From contig NZ_JACCFI010000001.1 of the NCBI RefSeq assembly GCF_013410355.1, forward strand, positions 2,666,001 through 2,730,000: 64,000 nucleotides of DNA. Reading direction: 5' to 3'. Shown here one piece after another: positions 16,586 through 25,040 of the stretch. The position numbers were made by a program, and so were the translations under genes. A model generated the notes under the pieces. The model was not told the origin of the DNA and searched no databases. It was given only the letters and a program-made list of their open reading frames with translations. Source of the stretch: Agromyces hippuratus. GTDB taxonomy: Bacteria; Actinomycetota; Actinomycetes; Actinomycetales; Microbacteriaceae. Numbering within the stretch: position 1 is the stretch's first letter; every line of letters begins with the position of its first letter.

Positions 16586-19021
16586 TTAGCCGTCGGTCGA
16601 CAGCGTGTACTCGCCGTCGGCGCAGCCCGTCACGAGCCATCCGCCCGGCACCTCGGTCGTCTCGACCTTCGTGATGCCGGTGACCTCGACGTCGGGCTCG
16701 GCCGTGCCGGGGACCCACACCTCGAGGTCGCAGCTGCGCTCGGCAGCCGTTCCCGTGAGGTCGACGACGGCGCCCTCGGCCTCGAGCGAGCTGAGCACGC
16801 CCGGTGCCGACTGCGGGTAGGCGCGGCTCAGGATCTCGAGGAGGCCGGCCTTCGGCGGGGCTTCGCCGCCCGTCTCGCACTCCTGCATCATGAGCGCGTT
16901 GCCGTACGGGCCGATGCCGTTCTGCGGGTCGCCGCAGGCCTGCTTCCAGACCCAATATGCACTGCCGAGCATGCGCTCGTCTTCAGTGTCGGCGTAGCGG
17001 TTCAGGCGTGACAGCGAGTCGGTGTCCTCGCCCCAGTTGCTCGCTTCACTGCCCCAGTAGCCGTACTCGCCCGACCACAGCGGGACGCCGTAGATGTCGG
17101 CGACGCGCTGTGCGAGCTCGAACTGGCGCTCGATGCTCACGATCGGCGGAATGCCGAGGTCGCGGTCCATCGTGATCGACTCGGCGTAGAGGTGCGGCGA
17201 GAACACGATGTTGTCGTCGCTCGTGAAGCCAGGGGTGGGGCCGGTGTCGAAGCCGAGGCCCGACCACAGGATGCTCGGTTCGAAGAAGACGATCTGCGGG
17301 GCGCCGGCCTCACGGATCTCGTCGATCGCCCGGTCGTAGAGCCTGCCGAGCTGGTGCGAGGTCGTGACGGGTGCGGTCTCGCCGAAGCCGGGCTCGTTGA
17401 TGAGGTCGAAGCCCGCGACCATCGGCTCGTCGGCGAATTCGGCTGCGAGCCTGCCCCAGGTCTCGGCGAACGCGGTCTGCACGCCGTCGGTGTCGAAGTA
17501 GAAGTTCTGGAACGCACGGTCGCCGGCGGGGGAGATGTCGCGGCCGGTGAACTGGCAGCGCGGCGCGTCATCGGTGATCGTCGCCCACCCGGGGGCGCCG
17601 TCGTAGCCCCACATCTCCTCGGTGCCGGGGCGGCAGACGGTGCCCTCCTCGGTCGGGCCGTTCCACCAGCCGTCCTGGTGCATGTCGAGCACGGTGTAGA
17701 TGCCGTGCTCCTCGCCCCAGCCGACCGCATCCTCGATCTTCGAGAGGTACTCGGGGTCGAGGGTGCCGCGCTCGGGTTCGAGGGCCGACCACGAGAGGTT
17801 CAGGCGCACGACGTTGAAGCCGTACTCCGCCATGTCGGCGTAGTCGTCTTCGGTGAGCGGCCGGGTCGCGGGCACATCGGCCTGGTGCTGGTAGAAGTCG
17901 ACGAGCTGGTTGACGTTGGCACCGCGAAGCAGCACCTGGTTGCCGGCGCCGTCGGTGATGATCGAGCCCTCGGCGCGGAGGAATCCCTCTGGAGGAGCCG
18001 TCTCGCCGGCCGCACCGGCCGCACCGGCCGCGTCGGCGCCGGGCAGCAGGAGCGCCGCGCCCATCGCGACCACGGCGATCGACGCGACGACGAGCTGCGG
18101 GGCTCGCGACGCGGCGCGCCGGGCGCGCACCCGGTCGACGACCACGGCGCTCACGCCGACGATCCAGCCCGCGCAGGCGCCGAAGGCGAGTCCGTCGGCG
18201 ACCGTCACGTACGCCGTCATCAGGGGCCAGATGTCGCCGGCGAAGCCGCCGTCGACGAGCAGGGCGACGACCGCCTGCACGATGCCGATGAGGCCGCCCG
18301 CGACGAGGGCGGCGAGCCAGCCGCCGAGCACGCCGGGCACGCGCGCCCGCATCCAGCGCAGGGCGAGCGCGGTCGCACCGGCGAGCAGCACCACGGCGAT
18401 GAGCATCGAGAGGATGCCGCGGTCGGGCCGTGCCACCGGGATGCCGTCGGCGTAGACGGCGCCCGTCCACCACAGGCCCGCGAGGAGCGGCGTGACCGCG
18501 GCGAACAGCACGGCCGCCGGCCAGATCGACCCGCGTTCGAGCGTCTGCCGCGTCGTCGGGCCGCCGAACCAGCGCGCGATCGCGGCGACGATGAGGGCCG
18601 CGGGCACGGCTTTCGCCGTCACGAAGCCGGCCGCCCAGCCGGCGACCGCGAGGTCCCACGTCATGACGAAGCACGCCGCCGCCTGCGCGAGCAGCACCGC
18701 GAGCACGACGCCGGCCGTGAGCGTCCAGAACCGGTCGCCCGCGCGAACCGCGGCCCACCAGACGACGCCGAGCACCACGGGCACGAAGACCAGGTACGGG
18801 GCGAACGGCCAGACGCCGGCGCTCGCCTGCGGAATCGCACCCGACCAGCCGACCAGTGCGAGCAACCCGGTGGGGTCGGCGACGGCCTGGATGACGATCA
18901 GGACGAGCATGGATGCGACGGCGACGAGCGGGCGACGAACGCCCGGGCGACGCTCGGGCGCTGCCTCGGGGGTCGAGCGATCCGCCTGATCGTTCGGCTG
19001 CGTCGTGGGGGCGTCGTGCAT
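16586..19021 (-). CDS. Membrane-anchored GH5 glycosidase, endoglycoceramidase/cellulase type
   Basis: An 811-residue fusion. Residues 1-30 are cytoplasmic, about ten hydrophobic segments span 35-330, and an extracytoplasmic GH5 barrel occupies about 360-800. The barrel has LRGANVNQLVDF, VVRLNLSWSALEPERG, DMHQDGWW, acid/base E543 in DLINEPGFGE and nucleophile E652 in SGEYGYW. DMHQD and the wide insertions resemble endoglycoceramidases and related GH5 glycolipid hydrolases more than plain cellulases. The fused polytopic domain has no assigned function; it could hold the enzyme at the membrane or recognise lipids. The ATG at 19021 lies 18 bases from a perfect palindrome (19040-19061). The gene runs into the ECF sigma gene 10 bases later. 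Confidence 0.8.
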   Translation of the reverse strand: MHDAPTTQPNDQADRSTPEAAPERRPGVRRPLVAVASMLVLIVIQAVADPTGLLALVGWSGAIPQASAGVWPFAPYLVFVPVVLGVVWWAAVRAGDRFWTLTAGVVLAVLLAQAAACFVMTWDLAVAGWAAGFVTAKAVPAALIVAAIARWFGGPTTRQTLERGSIWPAAVLFAAVTPLLAGLWWTGAVYADGIPVARPDRGILSMLIAVVLLAGATALALRWMRARVPGVLGGWLAALVAGGLIGIVQAVVALLVDGGFAGDIWPLMTAYVTVADGLAFGACAGWIVGVSAVVVDRVRARRAASRAPQLVVASIAVVAMGAALLLPGADAAGAAGAAGETAPPEGFLRAEGSIITDGAGNQVLLRGANVNQLVDFYQHQADVPATRPLTEDDYADMAEYGFNVVRLNLSWSALEPERGTLDPEYLSKIEDAVGWGEEHGIYTVLDMHQDGWWNGPTEEGTVCRPGTEEMWGYDGAPGWATITDDAPRCQFTGRDISPAGDRAFQNFYFDTDGVQTAFAETWGRLAAEFADEPMVAGFDLINEPGFGETAPVTTSHQLGRLYDRAIDEIREAGAPQIVFFEPSILWSGLGFDTGPTPGFTSDDNIVFSPHLYAESITMDRDLGIPPIVSIERQFELAQRVADIYGVPLWSGEYGYWGSEASNWGEDTDSLSRLNRYADTEDERMLGSAYWVWKQACGDPQNGIGPYGNALMMQECETGGEAPPKAGLLEILSRAYPQSAPGVLSSLEAEGAVVDLTGTAAERSCDLEVWVPGTAEPDVEVTGITKVETTEVPGGWLVTGCADGEYTLSTDG

Positions 19022-19039
19022 GGGAACCTCGCTGTCTCC

Positions 19040-19073
19040 AACTGGGTCGCTTGACCCAGTTCGGCCAACACTA
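19040..19073 (-). promoter_or_regulatory. -10 box and palindromic operator of the membrane GH5 gene
   Basis: On the minus strand TAGTGT (19068-19073) can serve as the -10 box. Directly downstream is a perfect inverted repeat, AACTGGGTC-GCTT-GACCCAGTT (19040-19061), placed where transcription would begin. That geometry fits repression by a dimeric regulator. No regulator gene is adjacent. Confidence 0.6.
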
Positions 19074-19148
19074 GCTCCCAACGGCGGCCCGGGGAAGAGC
19101 CGTTCGATCACGACACCGCATCGAAGCGAACCGCCGCCCGATGGCAGG

Positions 19149-19811
19149 TCAGTCCACGACGCGGATGCCCAGGTGATTCGCGAGCGTGGCCGCGAGCAGC
19201 GCGACCTGCATGCCGTCGATCGTGGCGCCCTTCAAGCCCTCGATGCCGGCGATCGCAGCGAGGTCGAGACCCCGCAGATCGACGTCGGTGAGCTTCGCGC
19301 CGGTCACGTCGAGCGATCGCACGTCGCACTGCTCGAACGCGACGCGTTCGGCCTTGGCATTGCCGAGGTCGAGCTCTTCGATGGTGCAGTCGGTGAAGCG
19401 GATGTCGCGGACCTCCGATCCCCGCAGGTTCACGAAGCCGAGCTTGCAGCCGACGAAGCGCACCGACTGCCAACGGTTGTCGGAGAACTCGACCGACCCG
19501 ATGCGGGAGCCCGAGACGAGCACGTCGCGAAGGGTCGCACGGGGTGCGCGCAGCACGGGGGCCTCGAGTCGTTCGATCGCGCTCTCGGTGAGCACCGCCC
19601 CGCGAAGGAGCGCGTCGTGGGCGAACACGCCGACGAGCTCGCACTCGCCGATCGCCGCCCCGGTCAGGTCGCGTTCGGAGAGGTCGCCGCCGCGGTAGCG
19701 CCGCCCCTCGACCCGGTCGCCCGCGTTCAGTTCGTCGATCTCGCCGTCGACGAGATCGATCAGCACGATCTCGTCGATGCGGGGCGGCTTGGGTCGGGCG
19801 TCGTTCGGCAT
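19149..19811 (-). CDS. Pentapeptide repeat protein
   Basis: A 220-residue protein whose central region (about 35-185) is made of degenerate A(D/N)LxX-type pentapeptides, such as GGDLSERDLTGAAIGECELVG, RDVLVSGSRIGSVEFSDNRW and TGAKLTDVDLRGLDL. The fold is a right-handed square beta-helix. Some family members mimic DNA and protect gyrase from quinolones, but most have no known role, and this one is shorter and less regular than Qnr/MfpA. GGAGG precedes the ATG. It is divergent from the small membrane protein gene at 19895. Confidence 0.85.
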   Translation of the reverse strand: MPNDARPKPPRIDEIVLIDLVDGEIDELNAGDRVEGRRYRGGDLSERDLTGAAIGECELVGVFAHDALLRGAVLTESAIERLEAPVLRAPRATLRDVLVSGSRIGSVEFSDNRWQSVRFVGCKLGFVNLRGSEVRDIRFTDCTIEELDLGNAKAERVAFEQCDVRSLDVTGAKLTDVDLRGLDLAAIAGIEGLKGATIDGMQVALLAATLANHLGIRVVD

Positions 19812-19894
19812 GGTGTCCTCCGTCAGCGGCCCCGATCGCGGGCCGCATCGAGGCTAGCGCCCGGCGCCGACAGCACCGCTTCTACGATTGAGGC

Positions 19895-20125
19895 ATGCGT
19901 CGCGGTCTGATCGTCATCGGCGGCATCCTGCTCAGCTGGGTGCTCGGCGCGGTCGTCGTGCGCCTCGGCCTCGACTGGGCCGACACGTTCCCCTACAGCG
20001 AGGCATCCGAGTGGCGATACCTCGGCGTCGCGATCGCGGCGCTCCTCGTCGCGTTCGGCGGTTCGGTGGCGACGGTGCTCCTCGCGCGGCGGCGACGCCG
20101 GCGCGACACCGCGACGCACGGCTGA
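19895..20125 (+). CDS. Small two-span membrane protein, hypothetical
   Basis: A 76-residue protein with two hydrophobic segments (about 4-24 and 42-64), a short acidic loop (DWADTFPYSEASEW) and a basic tail (RRRRRRDTATHG). By the positive-inside rule the tail is cytoplasmic. TACGAT lies 6 bases before the ATG with no Shine-Dalgarno sequence, suggesting a leaderless mRNA. No family is recognised and the neighbours give no functional hint. Confidence 0.65.
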   Translation: MRRGLIVIGGILLSWVLGAVVVRLGLDWADTFPYSEASEWRYLGVAIAALLVAFGGSVATVLLARRRRRRDTATHG

Positions 20126-20151
20126 GCGGCCCGATCGGCAGCCGACCGGGG

Positions 20152-20697
20152 CTACGCGGCGGGCTGCGCGATCGGCAGCACCTCGGCGTTCGGCAGGCCC
20201 GCGAGCAGCGCGCCGGTGACCAGCAGCTTCGAACCGCGGATGCCGCTGCCGACGATCAGCCGCTCGTGCGCGGCGACCGACTCGTCGACGAGGATCGGCC
20301 AGTCGGCGGGCAGGCCGATCGGCGTGATGCCGCCATACTCCATGGCGGAGCGTTCGACCGCGGCCTCCATCGGGGCGAATGAGAGCTTGCGCGCGCCGAG
20401 GTGCCGGCGCACGGCGCCGTTGACGTCGTGCCGGTCGGCGCCGCGCACGAGGCACGCCGCGAACCAGGTGCGCTCGCCGCGCCGGGCCTGCACGATCACG
20501 CAGTTCGCCCCGTCGCCCATCGCGATCTCGTAGTGCTCGCAGAAGGCGGCCGTGTCGGCGAGGCCCGGATCGATCGCGGCGACCAGCACGCCCGAGGCAT
20601 CCGCTGCCTGCATCGCGCCGATCGCGGCAGCGGTGGATGCGGCGAGCAGGGCGGGGGAGTCGGCGGCGGGTGTGAAGTCGAGCGTTCCGAAGCGCAT
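20152..20697 (-). CDS. YbaK/EbsC-type aminoacyl-tRNA deacylase domain protein
   Basis: Stand-alone editing-domain protein that probably hydrolyses a mischarged tRNA such as Cys-tRNA(Pro) or Ala-tRNA(Pro). The 181-residue product shows GANCVIVQARRGERTWFAACLVRGADRHD, ARKLSFAPMEAAVERSAMEYGGITPIGLP and IVGSGIRGSKLLVTGALLAGLPN, the expected central motifs of the fold including the G-G-I-T-P-I-G loop. The ATG at 20697 has TACGCT 7 bases upstream and no ribosome-binding site. It lies 47 bases downstream of the S41 gene on the same strand but seems to have its own promoter. Confidence 0.85.
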   Translation of the reverse strand: MRFGTLDFTPAADSPALLAASTAAAIGAMQAADASGVLVAAIDPGLADTAAFCEHYEIAMGDGANCVIVQARRGERTWFAACLVRGADRHDVNGAVRRHLGARKLSFAPMEAAVERSAMEYGGITPIGLPADWPILVDESVAAHERLIVGSGIRGSKLLVTGALLAGLPNAEVLPIAQPAA

Positions 20698-20744
20698 GGA
20701 GAGCAGCGTACGACGGCCGCCGAGCGGATGCCGCCCGCCCGGGT

Positions 20745-21671
20745 TCAGCCGGCCGCGGCGGCTCGCTCGCCGATTCGTCGCCCGGCCTCGTCGATCGCGG
20801 CCTGCAGCGCATCGGCGGGATCGACCGCGATGTCGGGGACGACGCCGACGCCCTCCCAGTTCGTGCCGGTGACCGGGTTGACGGCGCGGGCGAACGGCAC
20901 GGTGATCTCGATCGTGTCGGAGATCGGGATGAAGCGGGTGGGGTGCGCCCCGCCGCCCGTCGCGGCGCCGACGATCGTGGCGCGGCCGATCGCCTGCAGG
21001 TCGTAGCCGAACTGCTCGGCACCCGAGAAGGTGGCTCCGCTCGTCAGCACGAAGACGTCGCGGTCGAGGTAGCGGGGCCCGGCGACGTCGGCGAGCGTCC
21101 AGTACTGGCGCAGCGATGCGCCTTCGCGTTCCTGCACGGAGCTCAACTGCGTCTCGTCGTCGGCGGTCAGGTGGCTGATCCACGACTGCACGGCGTTCGG
21201 CGAACCGCCGAGGCAGGCCCGCAGGTCGAAGACGAGCGCGTCCGTGCGGGAGACGAGTTCCATGGCGGCGGCGATCGCCGGTCCGGCGAGGGAGGCGTCC
21301 ACGATCATGCGGAGGTCGATGAGGCCGATGTTGCCGTCGAGCCGTTCGACCTTCGCGATGCCCCAGTTGTCGTCGCGGAACTTCGCGACGAGGGCGGCGA
21401 CGACCTCCTCCTGGCTCCTCCCCGCATTCTCGGCGGGCGGCTGGATCCGCGCTCGCACCCGCAGGTGCTTGTCGTTCGTGCGCGACTGCAGTTCGGCGGT
21501 CAGCCGGGCGCAGAACTCCGCCTCGTCGAGGCCGGCGAAGGATCCGGCCTGCTCCAGCTCGCGGATCGCGGCACTGGTGGTGTCGGCGACCTCGGGGAAG
21601 ACGTAGAGGCGTTCGAGGTGGCCGAGCGCGGCGTCGACGAGGTCGGAGTTCGAAGGGTGCGTGGTTCCCAT
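20745..21671 (-). CDS. S41 family peptidase
   Basis: Serine protease of the tail-specific/IRBP-like group. The 308-residue product has an N-terminal helical domain (about 1-95) and the S41 catalytic core with GLIDLRMI, VFDLRACLGGSPNAVQSWISHL, and the nucleophile serine in TSGATFSGAEQFGY. There is no signal peptide or PDZ domain, so it resembles the IRBP-like N-terminal-domain subgroup rather than CtpA. The ATG at 21671 follows TACGAT by 6 bases with no Shine-Dalgarno, so it is probably leaderless; the upstream ATG at 21722 is not supported. Substrate unknown. Confidence 0.82.
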   Translation of the reverse strand: MGTTHPSNSDLVDAALGHLERLYVFPEVADTTSAAIRELEQAGSFAGLDEAEFCARLTAELQSRTNDKHLRVRARIQPPAENAGRSQEEVVAALVAKFRDDNWGIAKVERLDGNIGLIDLRMIVDASLAGPAIAAAMELVSRTDALVFDLRACLGGSPNAVQSWISHLTADDETQLSSVQEREGASLRQYWTLADVAGPRYLDRDVFVLTSGATFSGAEQFGYDLQAIGRATIVGAATGGGAHPTRFIPISDTIEITVPFARAVNPVTGTNWEGVGVVPDIAVDPADALQAAIDEAGRRIGERAAAAG

Positions 21672-21767
21672 CCCGGCATCGTACGGGGGTGGGTCGGAGA
21701 GGTCACCCCTGCGGATGATCACGGCGGGGAGCGGTCGCCCGCTCCCCGCCTTCCGTACGCGCGCTTC

Positions 21768-22622
21768 CTACCGCCCGCGGCGCAGGTCGAGGCGACCGGT
21801 GCTGACCGCAGCGACCACGCCGCCGTCGACCAGCAGGTCGGTGCCCGTGACGAAGCTCGCATCGGGGCCCAGCAGGAACGCCGCGGCATCCGCGATGTCG
21901 TACGGGGTGCCGACTCGGCCCGTGCCGGAGGCGTCGATCATGGCGCGCATCTGGGCGCCCGACTCGCCGGCGAGCTCCTGTTGGCCCATCGGCGTCGAGA
22001 TGACGCCGGGGCTGATGCTGTTGACGCGTGCACCCTTCGCACCCCATCCGGCGCTCGCCGCGCGCACCCGCAGGTGGTTGGCGTGCTTGGCGAACGAGTA
22101 CGCCGAGGCGGGCTCGGCGATCGAGGCGAGCACCGGGAGCGCGAGCAGCTCGTCGCTCGGCGTCGTGGCGAGGGCGTGCGAGACCTCGGGCGGCAGCGGT
22201 GGCAGGAAGTGACCGGCCATGCTCGCGATGACGAGGCCCGCACCGCCCGGGGCGATGACCCGTTCGAACTCGTCGAGCACGTGCGCGGTGCCGAGCAGGT
22301 CGACCGCGAGGATCGCATCGCGCGTTGCCTGCACCGGTGAGAGCCCGGCCGTGTGCACGACCTGGGTCACCCGGCCGAGCACGGACGCTGCATCCGCGAG
22401 CTCGGCGACGGAACCCCGCGATGACACGTCGACGACGCGGGTGACGACCTCGAAGCCGTCGCCGCGCAGCGCGCCGCCGACGCGGTCGAGCGCAGCCTCG
22501 CTGAAGTCGGCGAGCACGACCGTGCGGCCCGTGCCCTCGCGACGGGCGATCGCTTCGCCCATGCCCCCGACGCCGATGACGACGAGGACGTCGCGCGTGC
22601 GGGGATCGGTGGCCGACGTCAT
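21768..22622 (-). CDS. Short-chain dehydrogenase/reductase
   Basis: NAD(P)-dependent oxidoreductase of 284 residues. The nucleotide motif is atypical, VIGVGGMGEAIA in place of TGxxxGIG. The catalytic tyrosine and lysine are in YSFAKHANHLRVR, and C-terminal SPGVISTPMGQ and VDGG are typical. It is the second gene of a pair: its ATG overlaps the stop of the SDR before it (ATGA). The pair is divergent from a TetR gene with a palindromic operator between, so both are probably released by a TetR ligand. The substrate is unknown; sterols, terpenes and alcohols are common for this class. Confidence 0.85.
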   Translation of the reverse strand: MTSATDPRTRDVLVVIGVGGMGEAIARREGTGRTVVLADFSEAALDRVGGALRGDGFEVVTRVVDVSSRGSVAELADAASVLGRVTQVVHTAGLSPVQATRDAILAVDLLGTAHVLDEFERVIAPGGAGLVIASMAGHFLPPLPPEVSHALATTPSDELLALPVLASIAEPASAYSFAKHANHLRVRAASAGWGAKGARVNSISPGVISTPMGQQELAGESGAQMRAMIDASGTGRVGTPYDIADAAAFLLGPDASFVTGTDLLVDGGVVAAVSTGRLDLRRGR

Positions 22623-23698
22623 GCCGCCGACCAGCCGCCGTCGCTCGCGAGCACGACGCCGTTGATGTTCACGCCGTCGTCGCTGAGCAGGAAGGTGATC
22701 GAGGCGGCGAGGGCCTCGGCCTCCGCGGCATCCGGAAGGATCGCCATCGCCTGCCGCACGCGCTCCGCGCCGAGCGGGGAGGCGAAGGTCGCCTCGATGT
22801 TCGTGATGGTCGCACCAGGGGCGACCGCGTTGACGCGCAGGCCGCTCGGGCCGTACATGAACGCCGTCGACTTCGTGAGGCCGACGACCGCGTGCTTCGA
22901 TGCGGTGTAGGCGACGCCGGCTGCCGAGCCGCGGAGTGCGGCCTCTGAGGCGGTGTTGACGATCGAGCCGGTGCCGCGGGCGAGCATGACGGGCACGACG
23001 GCGCGCATGAGCTTCATGGTGCCGTCGACGTTGACCGAGAAGACGCGCTTCCAGACGGCGTCGGTGAGCTCGCCGATCGGCGTCATGTCGTCCATGATGC
23101 CGGCGATGTTCGCGAGGCCGTCGATGCGGTCGCCGGCGGCGGCCACGATCTCGGCGACCTTCGCGTCGTCGGTGATGTCGGCCACGAGGGTCACGATCTC
23201 GGCACCTTCGTGCTCCGAGGCGAAGTCGTCGAGGCGCTCCTGCGAGACGTCGACGGCGATCACACGGCCGCCCTCCCGGGCGACGCGCGACGCAGTGGCC
23301 CGGCCGATGCCCGAGCCGGCGCCGGTGACGATGACGGTCTTGCCGGCGAAGCGGCCCTGGTCGAGGCGCTCGACCCACTCGGGGCGCTCGACCTCGGGTG
23401 CGGCGTCGGCGTCGGCCGACTCGGTGGTGGGCTCGGGCGCTTCGACGGCGGCGTCCGCTGCGCCGGCCGGCACCTCGCCGGCAGCCGCGCGCGCGACGAG
23501 CTGGTCGACCATCTCCTGGCTGAACTGGCCCTTGCTGAGCTTGACGAGTCGCTTGATCGCGAGTCGCTGCACGGGCTTCAGCACGTCGGGGTTCTGGCCG
23601 GACTGCGCGAGCAGGTCGCGGATGATGGGGCCGCCGACCGGGTGCTCGAGCCAGGTCTTGATCGAGTCGTCGCCCGAGAGGGTCTTGGGGGTGTTCAT
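22619..23698 (-). CDS. Short-chain dehydrogenase/reductase with N-terminal helical extension
   Basis: A 359-residue SDR in which a classical domain (about 105-359) follows an N-terminal extension. The core has the nucleotide loop VTGAGSGIGRAT, NIAG, the serine of NTASEAA, YTASKHAVVG (Tyr, Lys) and DGGW at the end. The first ~70 residues (KTWLEHPVGGPIIRDLLAQSG to KGQFSQEMVDQLVARAA) form a predicted helical module seen in several actinobacterial enzymes, then an acidic linker. AAGGAA lies upstream of the ATG. The promoter faces a TetR gene across a 9-bp inverted repeat. The extension's role is unknown and may be protein-protein contact with the coupled second SDR. Confidence 0.85.
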   Translation of the reverse strand: MNTPKTLSGDDSIKTWLEHPVGGPIIRDLLAQSGQNPDVLKPVQRLAIKRLVKLSKGQFSQEMVDQLVARAAAGEVPAGAADAAVEAPEPTTESADADAAPEVERPEWVERLDQGRFAGKTVIVTGAGSGIGRATASRVAREGGRVIAVDVSQERLDDFASEHEGAEIVTLVADITDDAKVAEIVAAAGDRIDGLANIAGIMDDMTPIGELTDAVWKRVFSVNVDGTMKLMRAVVPVMLARGTGSIVNTASEAALRGSAAGVAYTASKHAVVGLTKSTAFMYGPSGLRVNAVAPGATITNIEATFASPLGAERVRQAMAILPDAAEAEALAASITFLLSDDGVNINGVVLASDGGWSAA

Positions 23699-23735
23699 GG
23701 CGTGTTTCCTTCTCTTCGATGTGGTGCGAAGCCCA

Positions 23736-23764
23736 TACCGGACATCCTTGTCCGGTAGTAAGGT
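23736..23764. promoter_or_regulatory. TetR operator and -10 box in the SDR / tetR divergent promoter
   Basis: A perfect inverted repeat TACCGGACA-TCCT-TGTCCGGTA (23736-23757) sits between the divergent starts. TAAGGT (23759-23764) is 7 bases before the tetR GTG and fits a leaderless -10 box, so the operator covers the tetR -35/spacer region. Autoregulation and control of the SDR pair are inferred. Confidence 0.75.
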
Positions 23765-23771
23765 AACATCC

Positions 23772-24353
23772 GTGCCTGAACGTGGGAAGGGAATCCACGA
23801 GGCCGCCCGCAAGGCCAATCGCGGTCCGAGCGCCGGCCCCGGGAATCGTCGTGCGATCATCGCCGCCGCGCGAGAGGTCTTCGCCGCCGACGGGCTCCAG
23901 GCGCCCTTCAACGCGATCGCCAAGCGGGCCGGTGTCGGCCAGGGCAGTCTCTACCGCCACTTCCCCGACCGCCTGGCGCTCGCGGTCGCGGTCTTCGACG
24001 AGAACATCGACGAACTCGAGGCCGCCGTCGAGCCCGAGAACGCGACCCTCGACGACCTGCTCGAGGCGATCATCGGGCAGGCGGTCGTCTCGACCGCGCT
24101 GATCGACCTCATCTGGCAGCACCAGCACGACGCACGCGTGGAGCACCTCGGCTCGCGGCTCGCGGCCATCGTCGGCGGGATCGTCGCGCGCGAGCGCACC
24201 GCCGGGCGCGTCGGCGACACGGTCGAAGACGCCGACGTGCTGCTCGCCGTCTCGATGCTCGCCGACCTGCTCGCCCGCACCGAGGCCGAGAATCGGCGAC
24301 CCGTCGCGCAGCGCGCCTGGGCGATCTTCCACGCGGCGTTCGCGCCGCGCTGA
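23772..24353 (+). CDS. TetR family transcriptional regulator
   Basis: A 193-residue repressor-type protein. The DNA-binding domain is at about 25-70, with RRAIIAAAREVFAADGLQ, FNAIAKRAGVGQGSLYRHFPDRLALAVAVF; the ligand/dimer domain follows. The GTG at 23772 is taken because a -10 box lies 7 bases upstream and the HTH then falls at the expected position; longer readings antisense to the SDR are not credible. It is divergent from the SDR pair with a 9-bp inverted repeat in the shared promoter. Ligand unknown, probably the SDR substrate or its precursor. Confidence 0.88.
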   Translation: MPERGKGIHEAARKANRGPSAGPGNRRAIIAAAREVFAADGLQAPFNAIAKRAGVGQGSLYRHFPDRLALAVAVFDENIDELEAAVEPENATLDDLLEAIIGQAVVSTALIDLIWQHQHDARVEHLGSRLAAIVGGIVARERTAGRVGDTVEDADVLLAVSMLADLLARTEAENRRPVAQRAWAIFHAAFAPR

Positions 24354-24368
24354 TGCGAGCGCCGCGCC

Positions 24369-24995
24369 TCAGGCGGTGACGGATGCCTCGGCGTCGGCGT
24401 CGTGCTCGACGGGGTGCGTCTCGGCCGAGGCCGCGGCATCCGCTTCTTCGCCGTCGCCGGCGGCGGCGCGGCGCCCGGTGGCCGCGACGATCGCTGCGAC
24501 CGCACCGACGACGAGGCCGAGCAGCGCGCCCGTGATCGCGGAGACCACGACGTTCGCCGCGAGCGTGCCGAGGTAGGTGCCGAGGTCGGCGTGCACCATG
24601 AAGCTCGTGAACACCCCGCGCACGAGGTTGCCCGCGACGACCGCGACGGTCGTCACCCAGACGCCGCGGCCGAACGCGCGGCCGGAGCGGGGGGCGAGAG
24701 CCGCCCGGCGCTTCGGCGCCCTGAGCACGACCAACGCGGTCAGGAGCATGACGAGCACCCCCGCGACATCCGCGAACCAGAAGGCCCACGTCGTGTCGCC
24801 GAGCGGCATCAGGCGCAGCGCGGGGATCAGGTAGGGCAGCCCCGCTGCGGCGGGCACGGCGAGCAGGGGGACATACGTCGTGAGCACGCCGGTGATCGGC
24901 CAGATGCCGACCAGGATCGCGAGCGCGACGAGCGTCGCCAGCACCGACCAGTCGACTCGACGAAGGCGATGTGGGTCAACTGTCCTAGTCGGCAT
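24369..24995 (-). CDS. Polytopic membrane protein, hypothetical
   Basis: A 208-residue protein with about five hydrophobic segments between residues 14 and 170, a basic cytoplasmic start (MPTRTVDPHRLRRVD), basic loops (RAPKRRAALAPRSGRAFGR) and an acidic C-terminal tail (GDGEEADAAASAETHPVEHDADAEASV). No family is recognised. On the minus strand TTGACG and TATCAT, spaced by 16, precede the ATG by 7 bases, giving a clear leaderless promoter. It is divergent from the secreted GH5 gene; a shared function is possible but unproven. Confidence 0.7.
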   Translation of the reverse strand: MPTRTVDPHRLRRVDWSVLATLVALAILVGIWPITGVLTTYVPLLAVPAAAGLPYLIPALRLMPLGDTTWAFWFADVAGVLVMLLTALVVLRAPKRRAALAPRSGRAFGRGVWVTTVAVVAGNLVRGVFTSFMVHADLGTYLGTLAANVVVSAITGALLGLVVGAVAAIVAATGRRAAAGDGEEADAAASAETHPVEHDADAEASVTA

Positions 24996-25002
24996 GCGAT
25001 CG

Positions 25003-25030
25003 ATGATAGCCTCCCCCTCACATGCGTCAA
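25003..25030 (-). promoter_or_regulatory. Promoter of the membrane protein at 24369-24995
   Basis: On the minus strand TTGACG (25025-25030) and TATCAT (25003-25008) are separated by 16 bases, and the ATG begins 7 bases after TATCAT. It overlaps the ribosome-binding region of the divergent GH5 gene, so the two starts may interfere. Confidence 0.65.
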
Positions 25031-25040
25031 GGAGGACCGG

